A program made the translations under genes and the position numbers. A stretch of DNA of 64,000 nt from Acetobacter indonesiensis (GTDB lineage Bacteria > Pseudomonadota > Alphaproteobacteria > Acetobacterales > Acetobacteraceae). The stretch spans positions 1 through 64,000 of the forward strand of contig NZ_BAMW01000011.1 in NCBI RefSeq assembly GCF_000963945.1, read 5' to 3'. The notes under the pieces are model-generated. The model was not told where the DNA came from. It saw only the letters and a list, made by a program, of their open reading frames with translations, and searched no databases. Of the stretch, positions 38,421 through 50,688 are shown one piece after another. The first letter of the stretch is position 1. Each line of letters starts with the position of its first letter.

Positions 38421-39355
38421 CTGCCGACACCATGACCAACCTTGTGCAGCATGCATTTGCTGACACACGCGGCCGTCTTACACCGCAAGCTCCTCTTGGG
38501 CCACGCACATGGTTTCGGGTCGGCGGCAATGCGGAATGGCTGTTTCAGCCAGCCGATACGGAAGATCTGGCAGCAGTCATGCAGAAGCTGTCACCAGAAC
38601 TTCCTGTGACCGCACTGGGCGCGTGTTCAAACGTCATTATCCGCGATGGTGGGCTGGACGGCATTGTCATCCGTCTGGCCCGCGGTTTTGCCGATGTCAC
38701 AGTTGAGCAGGACGGACTGGTTGTTGGCGCGGCCTGCTTGGATGCCACGGTTGCCGAACATGCGGCACAGGCTGGTCTGGGTGGGCTGGAATTTCTGGCA
38801 GGTATTCCCGGCTCCATCGGTGGGGCCGTGCGTATGAATGCGGGTGCGTATGGGTCTGACATCGCAGCAGTGCTTGATTGGGCGGATATTGTAACCCGCG
38901 ATGGCAGTCTGGTACGGCTGGATGCTGGCGCACTGAACTTTGGGTATCGCCGGTCTGGCCTGCCCGAAGGTGCTTTGGTGGTGCGCGCACGCCTGCGCGG
39001 TGTGCCTGCAAACCCGGCCGATATTGCCGCCCGTATTGCCGACGTGCGCACATCCCGCGAACAATCCCAGCCTGTCCGGGCCAGAACCGGAGGGTCAACC
39101 TTCCGTAATCCTGACCCTGAACTCTCACGCCGCAAGGCATGGGAACTGATTGATGCTGCCGGTTGCCGCGGGTTAACGCTGGGCGGGGCGCAGGTCAGTG
39201 AAAAACACTGTAATTTTCTGATCAATACCGGCACAGCCACCGCCTCGGACCTTGAAGCATTGGGCGAGGAAGTCCGGAAGCGGGTTGAACAGAACTCTGG
39301 TGTTTCCCTGCACTGGGAAATCAAACGTATTGGCAAAACGGGCACCCCGGCATGA
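38417..39355 (+). CDS. murB: UDP-N-acetylenolpyruvoylglucosamine reductase
   Basis: A 312-residue FAD enzyme (type II MurB) reducing enolpyruvyl-UDP-GlcNAc with NADPH. FAD domain: [57 protein letters not shown] with GAYG. Substrate domain: [11 protein letters not shown] with the catalytic Ser, [20 protein letters not shown] and [10 protein letters not shown]. An unusual NPDP replaces the NP/KNP segment but key residues are kept. Overlaps murC and ddl by ATGA. Confidence 0.97.
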   Translation: MTADTMTNLVQHAFADTRGRLTPQAPLGPRTWFRVGGNAEWLFQPADTEDLAAVMQKLSPELPVTALGACSNVIIRDGGLDGIVIRLARGFADVTVEQDGLVVGAACLDATVAEHAAQAGLGGLEFLAGIPGSIGGAVRMNAGAYGSDIAAVLDWADIVTRDGSLVRLDAGALNFGYRRSGLPEGALVVRARLRGVPANPADIAARIADVRTSREQSQPVRARTGGSTFRNPDPELSRRKAWELIDAAGCRGLTLGGAQVSEKHCNFLINTGTATASDLEALGEEVRKRVEQNSGVSLHWEIKRIGKTGTPA

Positions 39356-40293
39356 ACAGCAATACACGTGTGACCGTTCTGATGGGCGGCATTTCCTCTG
39401 AACGCGAAGTCAGCCTGTCATCCGGCAAAGGCGTAGCTGATGCCCTGCGGAGCGCGGGCTATACCGTATCGGAACTGGATGCCGGGGCAGATCTGGCCGG
39501 GCTGGTTGCCAGCCTGACCGAACAGAAACCGGATGTGGTGTTCAATGCCCTGCACGGCCGCTTTGGGGAAGATGGTTGTATTCAGGGCATTCTGGAATGG
39601 ATGCGCCTACCCTATACCCACTCCGGCGTACGCGCCTCTGCAACCGCTATGGACAAGGCCGCCGCCCGCGCGGTGTTTCTGTCTGCAGGCTTACCCGTTG
39701 CTGACGGCAAGGTTATCAGCATTGAAGAGCTGGCTGAAGCTGACCCGATGCCTGCCCCCTATGTGGTCAAACCATTAAGCGAGGGCTCGTCAGTTGGGGT
39801 ATCCATTGTCCGCAAAGGATCAAATGTGCGGGCAGGGATTGTCGAAAACTGGCACTACGGCACACACGCACTGGTAGAAGAATTTATTCCGGGGCGTGAA
39901 ATTACTATCGGCGTGCTGGGTGACCGTGCATTGACAGTAACAGACATCACCCCTACCCCAGCCGAAGGCCGCGATTTCTACGATTACGATGCCAAATACA
40001 AAGCAGGCGGGTCTGCCCACGTTCTACCGGCAAACATAGACGCGGATATTGCGAAAAAAGCCTGTGATATTGCTGTGGCAGCGCATCAGGCTTTGGGCTG
40101 TGCAGGCGCATCGCGGTCTGACTTCCGGCTGGATGACACTGGCGACGGCCCAGCCCGGCTTATTCTGCTGGAGGTCAACACCCAGCCGGGTATGACCGCA
40201 ACATCCCTTCTGCCAGAACAGGCCGCCTATTGCGGCATCAGCTACCCGGAACTGTGCGGCTGGCTGGTTGAACAGGCCCTTCACCGTCAATGA
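39352..40293 (+). CDS. ddl: D-alanine--D-alanine ligase
   Basis: A 313-residue ATP-grasp enzyme making D-Ala-D-Ala for MurF. VLMGGISSEREVSLSSGKGV, NALHGRFGEDGCIQGILEWM, VVKPLSEGSSVGVSIV, YDAKYKAGGSAHVLPA and ILLEVNTQPGMTATSLLPEQ are all canonical for the DdlB branch. Position in the dcw cluster between murB and ftsQ is typical, with ATGA overlaps on both sides. Confidence 0.97.
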   Translation: MNSNTRVTVLMGGISSEREVSLSSGKGVADALRSAGYTVSELDAGADLAGLVASLTEQKPDVVFNALHGRFGEDGCIQGILEWMRLPYTHSGVRASATAMDKAAARAVFLSAGLPVADGKVISIEELAEADPMPAPYVVKPLSEGSSVGVSIVRKGSNVRAGIVENWHYGTHALVEEFIPGREITIGVLGDRALTVTDITPTPAEGRDFYDYDAKYKAGGSAHVLPANIDADIAKKACDIAVAAHQALGCAGASRSDFRLDDTGDGPARLILLEVNTQPGMTATSLLPEQAAYCGISYPELCGWLVEQALHRQ

Positions 40294-41228
40294 GACCACC
40301 GCCCTCACCCTCTGATCGTCCGTCCCGGCTGGCTCTGTTTGCCCGCAGGCAGAAGCATCTGTTGCGGCCACTGGCCGGGCTTATCGTTCTGGGGGCTGTG
40401 GGCGGCGCGGCTTATCTGTATCTTCAGCTGCCTGGCGCAAAAGAACAACTTGCCCCCATACGCGATAGATTACTGAACAAAGCCCCCCTGCGTATTACCG
40501 CGCTTAAAATCGACGGTGCCCAGCTGACCAGTGAGGAAGCTATTCGTAACGCGGTTGGCGTAAAGGTGGGTGACCCTGTTCTGAACTTCAGCGTCAGTGA
40601 CGCACGCGACAGACTGAATGCGCTGCCGTTTGTTGATCATGTAACGGTTGAGCGGCACCTTTCGGGCGAGATTGATGTTCATATTACCGAACGGCCGCCT
40701 TTTGCCGTCTGGCAGCATAATGGCCATTTTGAACTGATTGACCGTCAGGGCAACAAAGTGCCTGATCAGGGCATGACTGGCAAAGATGCAGAAGCCTTTA
40801 CCAAACTGCCGCTGGTGGTGGGTGATGGTGCCAATGCCCCCGCAGCAACCCTGCTTGATGCACTGGCGCTGGAGCCAGAAGTCCGCTCCCGCATGGTCGC
40901 AGCTGTTCGCGTCAGCAACCGGCGCTGGAATCTCACGCTCAAAGATGGTGCCACAGTGCTGCTGCCAGAGGGAGAGGAAGTGCCCGCCATCCATCGGCTG
41001 GCCAAGCTCCACGCGACCACCCGTCTGCTTGATCGGCCTGTCGTGCTGATTGACATGCGCCTGCCAGACCGCCTGACCATTCGGGAAAAACCGCCAGAAC
41101 CACAACCCGATGCCAGCAAACCAGAAACGGATGCCCCAGCCGCAGCCGGTGCCCATCCCGGCAAACCCGCGGCAGCGCCTTCTGGTCAGCCCCACTCCTC
41201 AGCCCCCGCAACGGGAAGCCCACAATGA
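40290..41228 (+). CDS. ftsQ: Cell division protein FtsQ
   Basis: A 312-residue bitopic division protein. Basic cytosolic N-terminus, one helix (GLIVLGAVGGAAYLYLQL), a POTRA domain beginning LRITALKIDGAQLTSEEAI, and a beta domain ending VLIDMRLPDRLTIREK. It then has an Ala/Pro-rich tail of about 45 residues. FtsQ scaffolds FtsL/FtsB at the septum. ATGA overlap with ddl and ftsA. Confidence 0.95.
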   Translation: MRPPPSPSDRPSRLALFARRQKHLLRPLAGLIVLGAVGGAAYLYLQLPGAKEQLAPIRDRLLNKAPLRITALKIDGAQLTSEEAIRNAVGVKVGDPVLNFSVSDARDRLNALPFVDHVTVERHLSGEIDVHITERPPFAVWQHNGHFELIDRQGNKVPDQGMTGKDAEAFTKLPLVVGDGANAPAATLLDALALEPEVRSRMVAAVRVSNRRWNLTLKDGATVLLPEGEEVPAIHRLAKLHATTRLLDRPVVLIDMRLPDRLTIREKPPEPQPDASKPETDAPAAAGAHPGKPAAAPSGQPHSSAPATGSPQ

Positions 41229-42655
41229 ATGACCGCGCACGTTCTTCCTCTCCCAATTTTTCTCTGGGGGGCCGGTCTCGCAAAAAATCTGCCAATGGGG
41301 GCGCATCTTCCGGCCTGTTGATGAGTGGTGATGACACCATCCTTCCGCTGCCGCCGTCAGAAGCCAATAAACGCCCCCGCGTATGGCGCAACGGCTACTC
41401 CGCAGTGCTGGATATCGGGTCAACCAAAATTACCTGCCTGATTGGCAAGGGCGAGCCAAACGGCAATCTGCGGGTCATTGGCTGCGGCTGGCGTCGGTCA
41501 GATGGTATTCGCAACGGTGCCATTACAGACCTGCAAAAAGCGGAAGCGGCCATTCGGGCTACGGTTGGTCAGGCTGAAATGATGGCCGAACGGACGGTTG
41601 ACCGCATTGTGGTCAATCTGTCCTGCGGTCATCCGGCCAGCCGTCTGTTCAACGTACGGTGGCCTGTCGGCGGCCGCGTTGTCACGGAAGCCGATATTCG
41701 CCGCGTGGTGACGGAAGGCCGTGTGCAGGCGACGGTTGAAGGACGCGACGTTGTCCATACACTCCCAATTGATTTTACGGTCGATGACACCGAAAACGTC
41801 GCAGACCCGCGTGGTCATTTGTGTGAAACCCTGAAAGCACGGCTGCATATTATTGATGCGGCTTCGACTGCCCTGCTGAATCTTGAAACGGTTTTAAGCC
41901 GGGCAGAACTGAAGCTGGAAGCACTTGTATCCTCCCCCATGGCCTCTGGCTTGTCCGTTCTGGATGCCGATGAGCGGGAACTGGGCACCACCGTCATTGA
42001 AATGGGCGGCGGTACAACCTCTTTTGCTGTTTTTGGCGAAGGCCAGATCCTGCACACCGCGCAAATTGGTGTCGGTGGTCTGCACGTTACCCGCGATATT
42101 GCCCGTGGGCTGAGCACATCGCTGGAAAATGCCGAGCGTCTGAAAACGGTTTACGGCAGCGCGGATCTTGCATCGGACGTTGAGGACGAACTGATCACGG
42201 TAGAGTTACTGGGCAACGACGTTCCGCATTTTGAACAGATTTCCCGCGCACAGCTTGGCCGTATCATCCGGCCACGCATGGAAGAAACACTCGAACTGGT
42301 ACGTGAAAAACTTGATGGCGCAGGTTTGGGTAATGCCGCAAGTGGTCGCATTGTATTGACCGGCGGAGCCTCACTTCTGGATGGCATGCGGCCGCTGGCC
42401 GAGCGTATTCTGGGTTCACCTGCCGCTAAAGGCCGACATGGGCCGGCGTTTACACGCTCGGTTCGGTTGGGGCGGCCCAAGAACATTATTGGCCTGCCTG
42501 AAAAAACGGCCGCAGCCGCAGGCTTTGCCACTGCGGCCGGGTTGCTATCCTGGGCAGCAAGTGCTGAACGACCATTTGGCGATGTTGAGTTCAGAGAAGC
42601 ACCCCCTTCAGGTTTTTTACAGAAACTCGTCGCTTTTATTCGTGAGAGAGTTTGA
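41225..42655 (+). CDS. ftsA: Cell division protein FtsA
   Basis: A 476-residue actin-like protein that anchors FtsZ to the membrane. ATPase motifs: AVLDIGSTKITCLIGKG (phosphate 1), VIEMGGGTTSFAVFGEG (phosphate 2) and GRIVLTGGASLLDGMRPLAE (adenosine). The 1C subdomain covers about residues 135-220. About 55 polar residues precede the fold, longer than in E. coli. The C-terminal GFLQKLVAFIRERV is the membrane-binding amphipathic helix. 82 bases separate it from ftsZ. Confidence 0.96.
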   Translation: MNDRARSSSPNFSLGGRSRKKSANGGASSGLLMSGDDTILPLPPSEANKRPRVWRNGYSAVLDIGSTKITCLIGKGEPNGNLRVIGCGWRRSDGIRNGAITDLQKAEAAIRATVGQAEMMAERTVDRIVVNLSCGHPASRLFNVRWPVGGRVVTEADIRRVVTEGRVQATVEGRDVVHTLPIDFTVDDTENVADPRGHLCETLKARLHIIDAASTALLNLETVLSRAELKLEALVSSPMASGLSVLDADERELGTTVIEMGGGTTSFAVFGEGQILHTAQIGVGGLHVTRDIARGLSTSLENAERLKTVYGSADLASDVEDELITVELLGNDVPHFEQISRAQLGRIIRPRMEETLELVREKLDGAGLGNAASGRIVLTGGASLLDGMRPLAERILGSPAAKGRHGPAFTRSVRLGRPKNIIGLPEKTAAAAGFATAAGLLSWAASAERPFGDVEFREAPPSGFLQKLVAFIRERV

Positions 42656-42737
42656 TATACTTAACGCAATACTGAAACATCACGCCCGCTAGCCATTACT
42701 GACTCCGTTAGCCGCCGCTGTTCACCGGGAGAGACTT

Positions 42738-44282
42738 ATGACACTGAACCTGACCGTGCCACCTCAAAATCACGCTGATTTCTCGCCGAGAATCACCGTT
42801 ATCGGCGTTGGCGGCGGCGGTACGAACGCAGTGGACAACATGATTGCGTCGAACCTTCAGGGCGTGGAATTTGTTGTTGCCAATACGGATGCTCAAAGTC
42901 TGGCAAAAAGCCGGGCTGACCGCCGTGTACAGCTTGGCCCGCACCTGACGCATGGTTTGGGTGCCGGGGCAAAACCGGAAGTTGGGCGCGGCGCGGCAGA
43001 AGAAGCGGCAGATGAACTGGCCCGGCACCTTGATGGCTCTCACATGGTTTTCATCACCACCGGTATGGGTGGTGGCACGGGTACGGGTGCGGCCCCGGTT
43101 ATTGCCCGCATGGCGCGTGAACGGAATATTCTGACGGTTGGCGTTGTCAGCAAGCCTTTCGACTACGAAGGCAAGCGTCGCGCCCGTCTGGCGGATGAAG
43201 GGATTAAAGAACTTCAGCAGTATGTTGATACGCTGATTGTTATCCCAAACCAGAACCTGTTCCGCGTTGCCAGCGAACGTACTACTCTGCGTGAAGCCTA
43301 CAAAATGGCTGACCACGTTCTGTATATGGGCGTGCGTGGCGTGACCGACCTGATGATGGCCCCCGGCTACATCAACCTCGACTTCGCAGATATCCGCAGC
43401 GTCATGGCCGAAATGGGCAAGGCTATGATGGGTACGGGGGAAGCCGAAGGTGAAAACCGCGCGATTGAAGCTGCTGAAGCTGCGATCGCCAACCCGCTGC
43501 TTGAAGATTCTTCCATGTCTGGCGCACAGGGCCTGCTGGTGAACATCACCGGCGGTGAAGACATGACGCTGTTTGAAGTGGAAGAAGCCGCAAACCGCAT
43601 TGGTCGTGAAGTTGCCGAAGGCGCAAACATGATCTGGGGTTCTATCATTGACGAAAACATGAATGGCAAAATTCGTGTCTCCGTCGTAGCAACCGGTATT
43701 GATATTCCCCCCCCCAATGCTGACCGTCTGCATCTGGTTTCGGTTGAAAGCGAAACCGGAACTGAACATCCTGCTGCGGCTGCCAACGCAGCTCCGCAGG
43801 CAGAAGCCTCGGCTTCAGCGAGCACACCACGGGCAGAAAGCAGCGCTGCGCAGACGCACTATCAGGCACCCCGTCCTGCCGCTGCTGCGCCAACACAACC
43901 GGCTTATCAGGCGCCGCAGACTGCATCATCTCACGTAACGCCTCCCCCGGCTCACAGTGTTCCGGGTTCGGCGGCACCGGCGGCCTCTGCCCCGGCTGGT
44001 CAGGCCCAACCTCTCAGCCGTCAGGTTCCTTCACCCCGCGCTGGTCTGTTTACGGAAACGCCTCGCTCCCCTTACGCGCCTGAACATGCGCAGCAGTCCT
44101 CCCGTAGCCTGTTCGGCCGCGTCACCGGTGCGTTCCGTCGCAGCGCTGGGGATGAACAGCGTAACGAACCCACAACGCAGCAGCGCCCAACCGTCAGTCA
44201 GGCTGACCAAGGGCCAAGCATCCGTCAGGCTGAAACGGATGATGCCGGTCTGGAAATCCCGACCTTCCTGCGTCGTCAGTAA
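42738..44282 (+). CDS. ftsZ: Cell division protein FtsZ
   Basis: A 514-residue tubulin-like GTPase that forms the division ring. Gly-rich [18 protein letters not shown], tubulin signature [19 protein letters not shown]7 loop [11 protein letters not shown]. After the globular core (about residue 325) comes a disordered Ala/Pro/Gln/Ser-rich linker of about 170 residues, then the C-terminal peptide [13 protein letters not shown] that binds FtsA. The linker length is typical for Alphaproteobacteria. GGGAGAGA lies upstream of the start. A terminator follows. Confidence 0.98.
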   Translation: MTLNLTVPPQNHADFSPRITVIGVGGGGTNAVDNMIASNLQGVEFVVANTDAQSLAKSRADRRVQLGPHLTHGLGAGAKPEVGRGAAEEAADELARHLDGSHMVFITTGMGGGTGTGAAPVIARMARERNILTVGVVSKPFDYEGKRRARLADEGIKELQQYVDTLIVIPNQNLFRVASERTTLREAYKMADHVLYMGVRGVTDLMMAPGYINLDFADIRSVMAEMGKAMMGTGEAEGENRAIEAAEAAIANPLLEDSSMSGAQGLLVNITGGEDMTLFEVEEAANRIGREVAEGANMIWGSIIDENMNGKIRVSVVATGIDIPPPNADRLHLVSVESETGTEHPAAAANAAPQAEASASASTPRAESSAAQTHYQAPRPAAAAPTQPAYQAPQTASSHVTPPPAHSVPGSAAPAASAPAGQAQPLSRQVPSPRAGLFTETPRSPYAPEHAQQSSRSLFGRVTGAFRRSAGDEQRNEPTTQQRPTVSQADQGPSIRQAETDDAGLEIPTFLRRQ

Positions 44283-44299
44283 TCTGGCGGTATTTTATG

Positions 44300-44330
44300 G
44301 CGCGCCGTCCTATGGGGCGGCGCGTTTTTT
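44300..44330 (+). terminator. Rho-independent terminator after ftsZ
   Basis: GCGCGCCG pairs with CGGCGCG, with CC/GG inner pairs, followed by TTTTTT. It marks the end of the dcw transcript. Confidence 0.8.
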
Positions 44331-44431
44331 GTGTGTAATAGACGGCAATAATCATTGACTCGCCAGAACACTTTGCCGGCTTTAGCGTTAGGCTGCACAG
44401 TTTTTCACTCTAGCAGGAAAACGTCAGAGCC

Positions 44432-45412
44432 ATGGACAGTCTCCTGATGGAACCGATTTCTCTCTCCGCTACGCCGGAAGCGTTGTCTGTTCCTCCCTAT
44501 AGCCGCACCAAGACGGTAAAGACCTGTCAGCATACGCTGGGCCAGACTATTTCAAGCGTCGGGATCGGTCTGCACACCGGTGCACGGATCAACCTGACGC
44601 TGATGCCTGCCCCAGCTGATCACGGGATTGTCTTCCGCCGGAGTGATCTGAACGCTTCGCCGTTGCCCGCACGATTCGACCACGTGGTTGATACACGCCT
44701 GAGCACGGTTCTGGGTGAGGCCACTAATCCTGCAAACCGTATTGCCACCATTGAACATCTGATGGCGGCACTCCACGGATGTGGGGTAGACAATGCGCTG
44801 GTGTTGGTTGATGGCCCGGAAATTCCGGTATTTGACGGTTCAGCCGCTGATTTCGTTTTTCTGCTTGATTGCGCTGGCCGAGCCCCACAGGACGCCGTAC
44901 GCCAGAGCATTGAAGTTCTGCGCCCCATCCGGGTAGAACATAACGGCGCTTTTGTTGAACTTTTACCCTCTGCCGCACCGTCGCTGCATCTGTCTCTGGG
45001 GATTGAATTTTCTGCGTCCGCCATTGGTAAGCAGAATTTTTCTCTGTCCCTGACACCTGACACGTTCCGGCACGATCTGGCCCGCAGCCGTACTTTTACT
45101 CTGCGTCAGGAAATTGAAGCCCTGCACAAGGCGGGCCTTGCCCGTGGCGGCTCGCTTGATAATGCGATTGTGGTTGATGGTGCAGATATTTTGAACCCTG
45201 CTGGCCTGCGCTGCCCCGATGAGTTCATCCGCCACAAAATGATGGATGCCGTGGGGGATCTGTATCTGGCCGGTGCCCCGCTGCGGGCCCGTTTCACAGG
45301 CTATCGTTCAGGCCATGGGCTGAATAATCAGGTGCTACGCGCCCTGTTTGCAGATACGTCAGCCTGGCGTTTTGTTCCACCGACCGCAGTGGCCGCCCTT
45401 GCCGCTGCATGA
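44432..45412 (+). CDS. lpxC: UDP-3-O-acyl-N-acetylglucosamine deacetylase
   Basis: A 326-residue zinc enzyme, committed step of lipid A synthesis. TLGQTISSVGIGLHTGARIN opens domain 1; TIEHLMAALHGCGVDNALV carries the first zinc His; FIRHKMMDAVGDLYLAGAPL has the His and Asp zinc ligands; YRSGHGLNNQVLRALF has the catalytic His. About 30 residues precede the conserved part; the second ATG (44447) is an alternative start. Location after ftsZ is conserved in many Proteobacteria. Confidence 0.97.
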   Translation: MDSLLMEPISLSATPEALSVPPYSRTKTVKTCQHTLGQTISSVGIGLHTGARINLTLMPAPADHGIVFRRSDLNASPLPARFDHVVDTRLSTVLGEATNPANRIATIEHLMAALHGCGVDNALVLVDGPEIPVFDGSAADFVFLLDCAGRAPQDAVRQSIEVLRPIRVEHNGAFVELLPSAAPSLHLSLGIEFSASAIGKQNFSLSLTPDTFRHDLARSRTFTLRQEIEALHKAGLARGGSLDNAIVVDGADILNPAGLRCPDEFIRHKMMDAVGDLYLAGAPLRARFTGYRSGHGLNNQVLRALFADTSAWRFVPPTAVAALAAA

Positions 45413-45505
45413 TATGATTTTTCGTTAAAGCGCACAGAGCATCTATCCTTTCCTTTCCCTGACGGCTATGCGTGCTATAAGATAGCTTCAAATTAAAGAA
45501 CCGGG

Positions 45506-46501
45506 ATGTCTGTGAGCGTTATCAATCCTCTTTCCGTTCGCTGCCGCATTCGCCAGTTGGCGACGGCCAGTCTGCTATTGGGCTTGTCCGGCTGCGGGCT
45601 GTTCGGGCATGAGAAAGCGCCCGAGGTTCCGAAACTGGCCTCGGCAGAAACCCTGTATAACAACGGTATCGACGCCCTACGGACGCGCCGTTACACGCTG
45701 GCTGCGGCAGAATTTGAGGTTCTTCAGCAGAACTATCCCTATTCAGGCTATGTGGCGAACGCCCAGCTGATGGAAGGGTATGCCTACTACCTGAAGGGTA
45801 AATACCCTGAAGCAGTGCAGCAGCTTAACCGCTTTATTGGCCTGCACCCTACCAGTGCCGATGCCGCTTACGCCTATTACCTGCGCGCCCTGTGCTATTA
45901 TGAACAGATTGCCGACGTGCAGCGTGACCAGCAGGGCACCGTGGAATCCATGGACGCACTGGAAGAAGTGATTACCCGCTTCCCGCAGTCCAAATACGCC
46001 CGTGATGCGCAGCTCAAGATTGATCTTTGCCGTGACCATCTGGCCGGTAAGGAAATGCAGGTGGGTCGCTACTACCAGCAGGAACGCAACTACGAAGCCG
46101 CCATCAACCGTTATCAGCGCGTTGTGCAGGACTTCCAGACAACCAACCACGTGCCAGAAGCGCTGGAACGTATGGTTGAAGTCTATCTTGATCTGGGTCT
46201 GACAGATCAGGCGCGTAAATCCGGCATTGTGCTTGGCTATAACTACCCCGGCAGCAAATGGTATCGCTTCGCGTACAACAACCTGAAGCGCTACAAACTG
46301 CTGAACGAAAAATTCCCCATTCCGGGCAAACTGGTTACTGCACCGGCAACACCGGCCCAGACGGCACCTCCGCCTACCGCCGCTGGCGCAGCCCCTGCCC
46401 CGGCCGCCATGGGGCAGGCACAGCCGCTGGATATCAAAAAAGCCCCCGTGGCTCCGGTCAAGGCCGAGCCAGCAGCACCAGATCAGGCCCGCGTGCTGTG
46501 A
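45506..46501 (+). CDS. bamD: Outer membrane protein assembly factor BamD
   Basis: A 331-residue lipoprotein of the Bam complex. Signal with lipobox LSGC (SLLLGLSGCGLFGHE); five TPR repeats from SAETLYNNGIDALRTRRYTL to NNLKRYKLLNEKF, including the hallmark NAQLMEGYAYYLKGKYPEAV and FIGLHPTSADAAYAYYLRA. The last 65 residues are a Pro/Ala-rich tail absent in E. coli BamD. The GTG/ATG at 45506 gives a slightly long signal; a strong terminator follows. Confidence 0.95.
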   Translation: MSVSVINPLSVRCRIRQLATASLLLGLSGCGLFGHEKAPEVPKLASAETLYNNGIDALRTRRYTLAAAEFEVLQQNYPYSGYVANAQLMEGYAYYLKGKYPEAVQQLNRFIGLHPTSADAAYAYYLRALCYYEQIADVQRDQQGTVESMDALEEVITRFPQSKYARDAQLKIDLCRDHLAGKEMQVGRYYQQERNYEAAINRYQRVVQDFQTTNHVPEALERMVEVYLDLGLTDQARKSGIVLGYNYPGSKWYRFAYNNLKRYKLLNEKFPIPGKLVTAPATPAQTAPPPTAAGAAPAPAAMGQAQPLDIKKAPVAPVKAEPAAPDQARVL

Positions 46502-46531
46502 CCTAGTGGCGTGCGCTGCAGCCTATTGTGC

Positions 46532-46568
46532 AAAGGGACAGGCTGTCGTCTGTCCCTTTTTTATTTTT
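46532..46568 (+). terminator. Rho-independent terminator after bamD
   Basis: AAAGGGACAG (46532-46541) pairs with CTGTCCCTTT (46550-46559), followed by TTTATTTTT. Confidence 0.9.
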
Positions 46569-46675
46569 GTTCTCTTTCCGTTCGCCTCTTTTTTTTATAA
46601 AACCCATAAAGTCACGGGCACGGATACTGCCCATCCTGTTTCTGTCTTCGTCAGATTTTTCAGACCGGACCCATC

Positions 46676-50498
<3,823 letters not shown>

Positions 50499-50688
50499 AA
50501 CCGAAAAAGAGTCGTTGCCGAGGGAAACAAAACGCGTCATGCTCGTTTCTGTCGAAGGGGTGGATTTAGTCGTCCAGAATAATAATTAAAAAAATTCGTT
50601 CGCAGATCGGCCTGTTACCTCGGTTCTCCCATCCCCTCGCCCGGGGTTGAGCTGGCTCTGCGTTCGCACCAACGAAGTGAACGGCAAC

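Noticed and set aside
42708..43769. 353-codon open frame on the minus strand, opposite ftsZ
   Set aside because: It is fully antisense to a well-supported gene, has no family motif and is His/Asn-rich, as expected from the complement of ftsZ codon usage.
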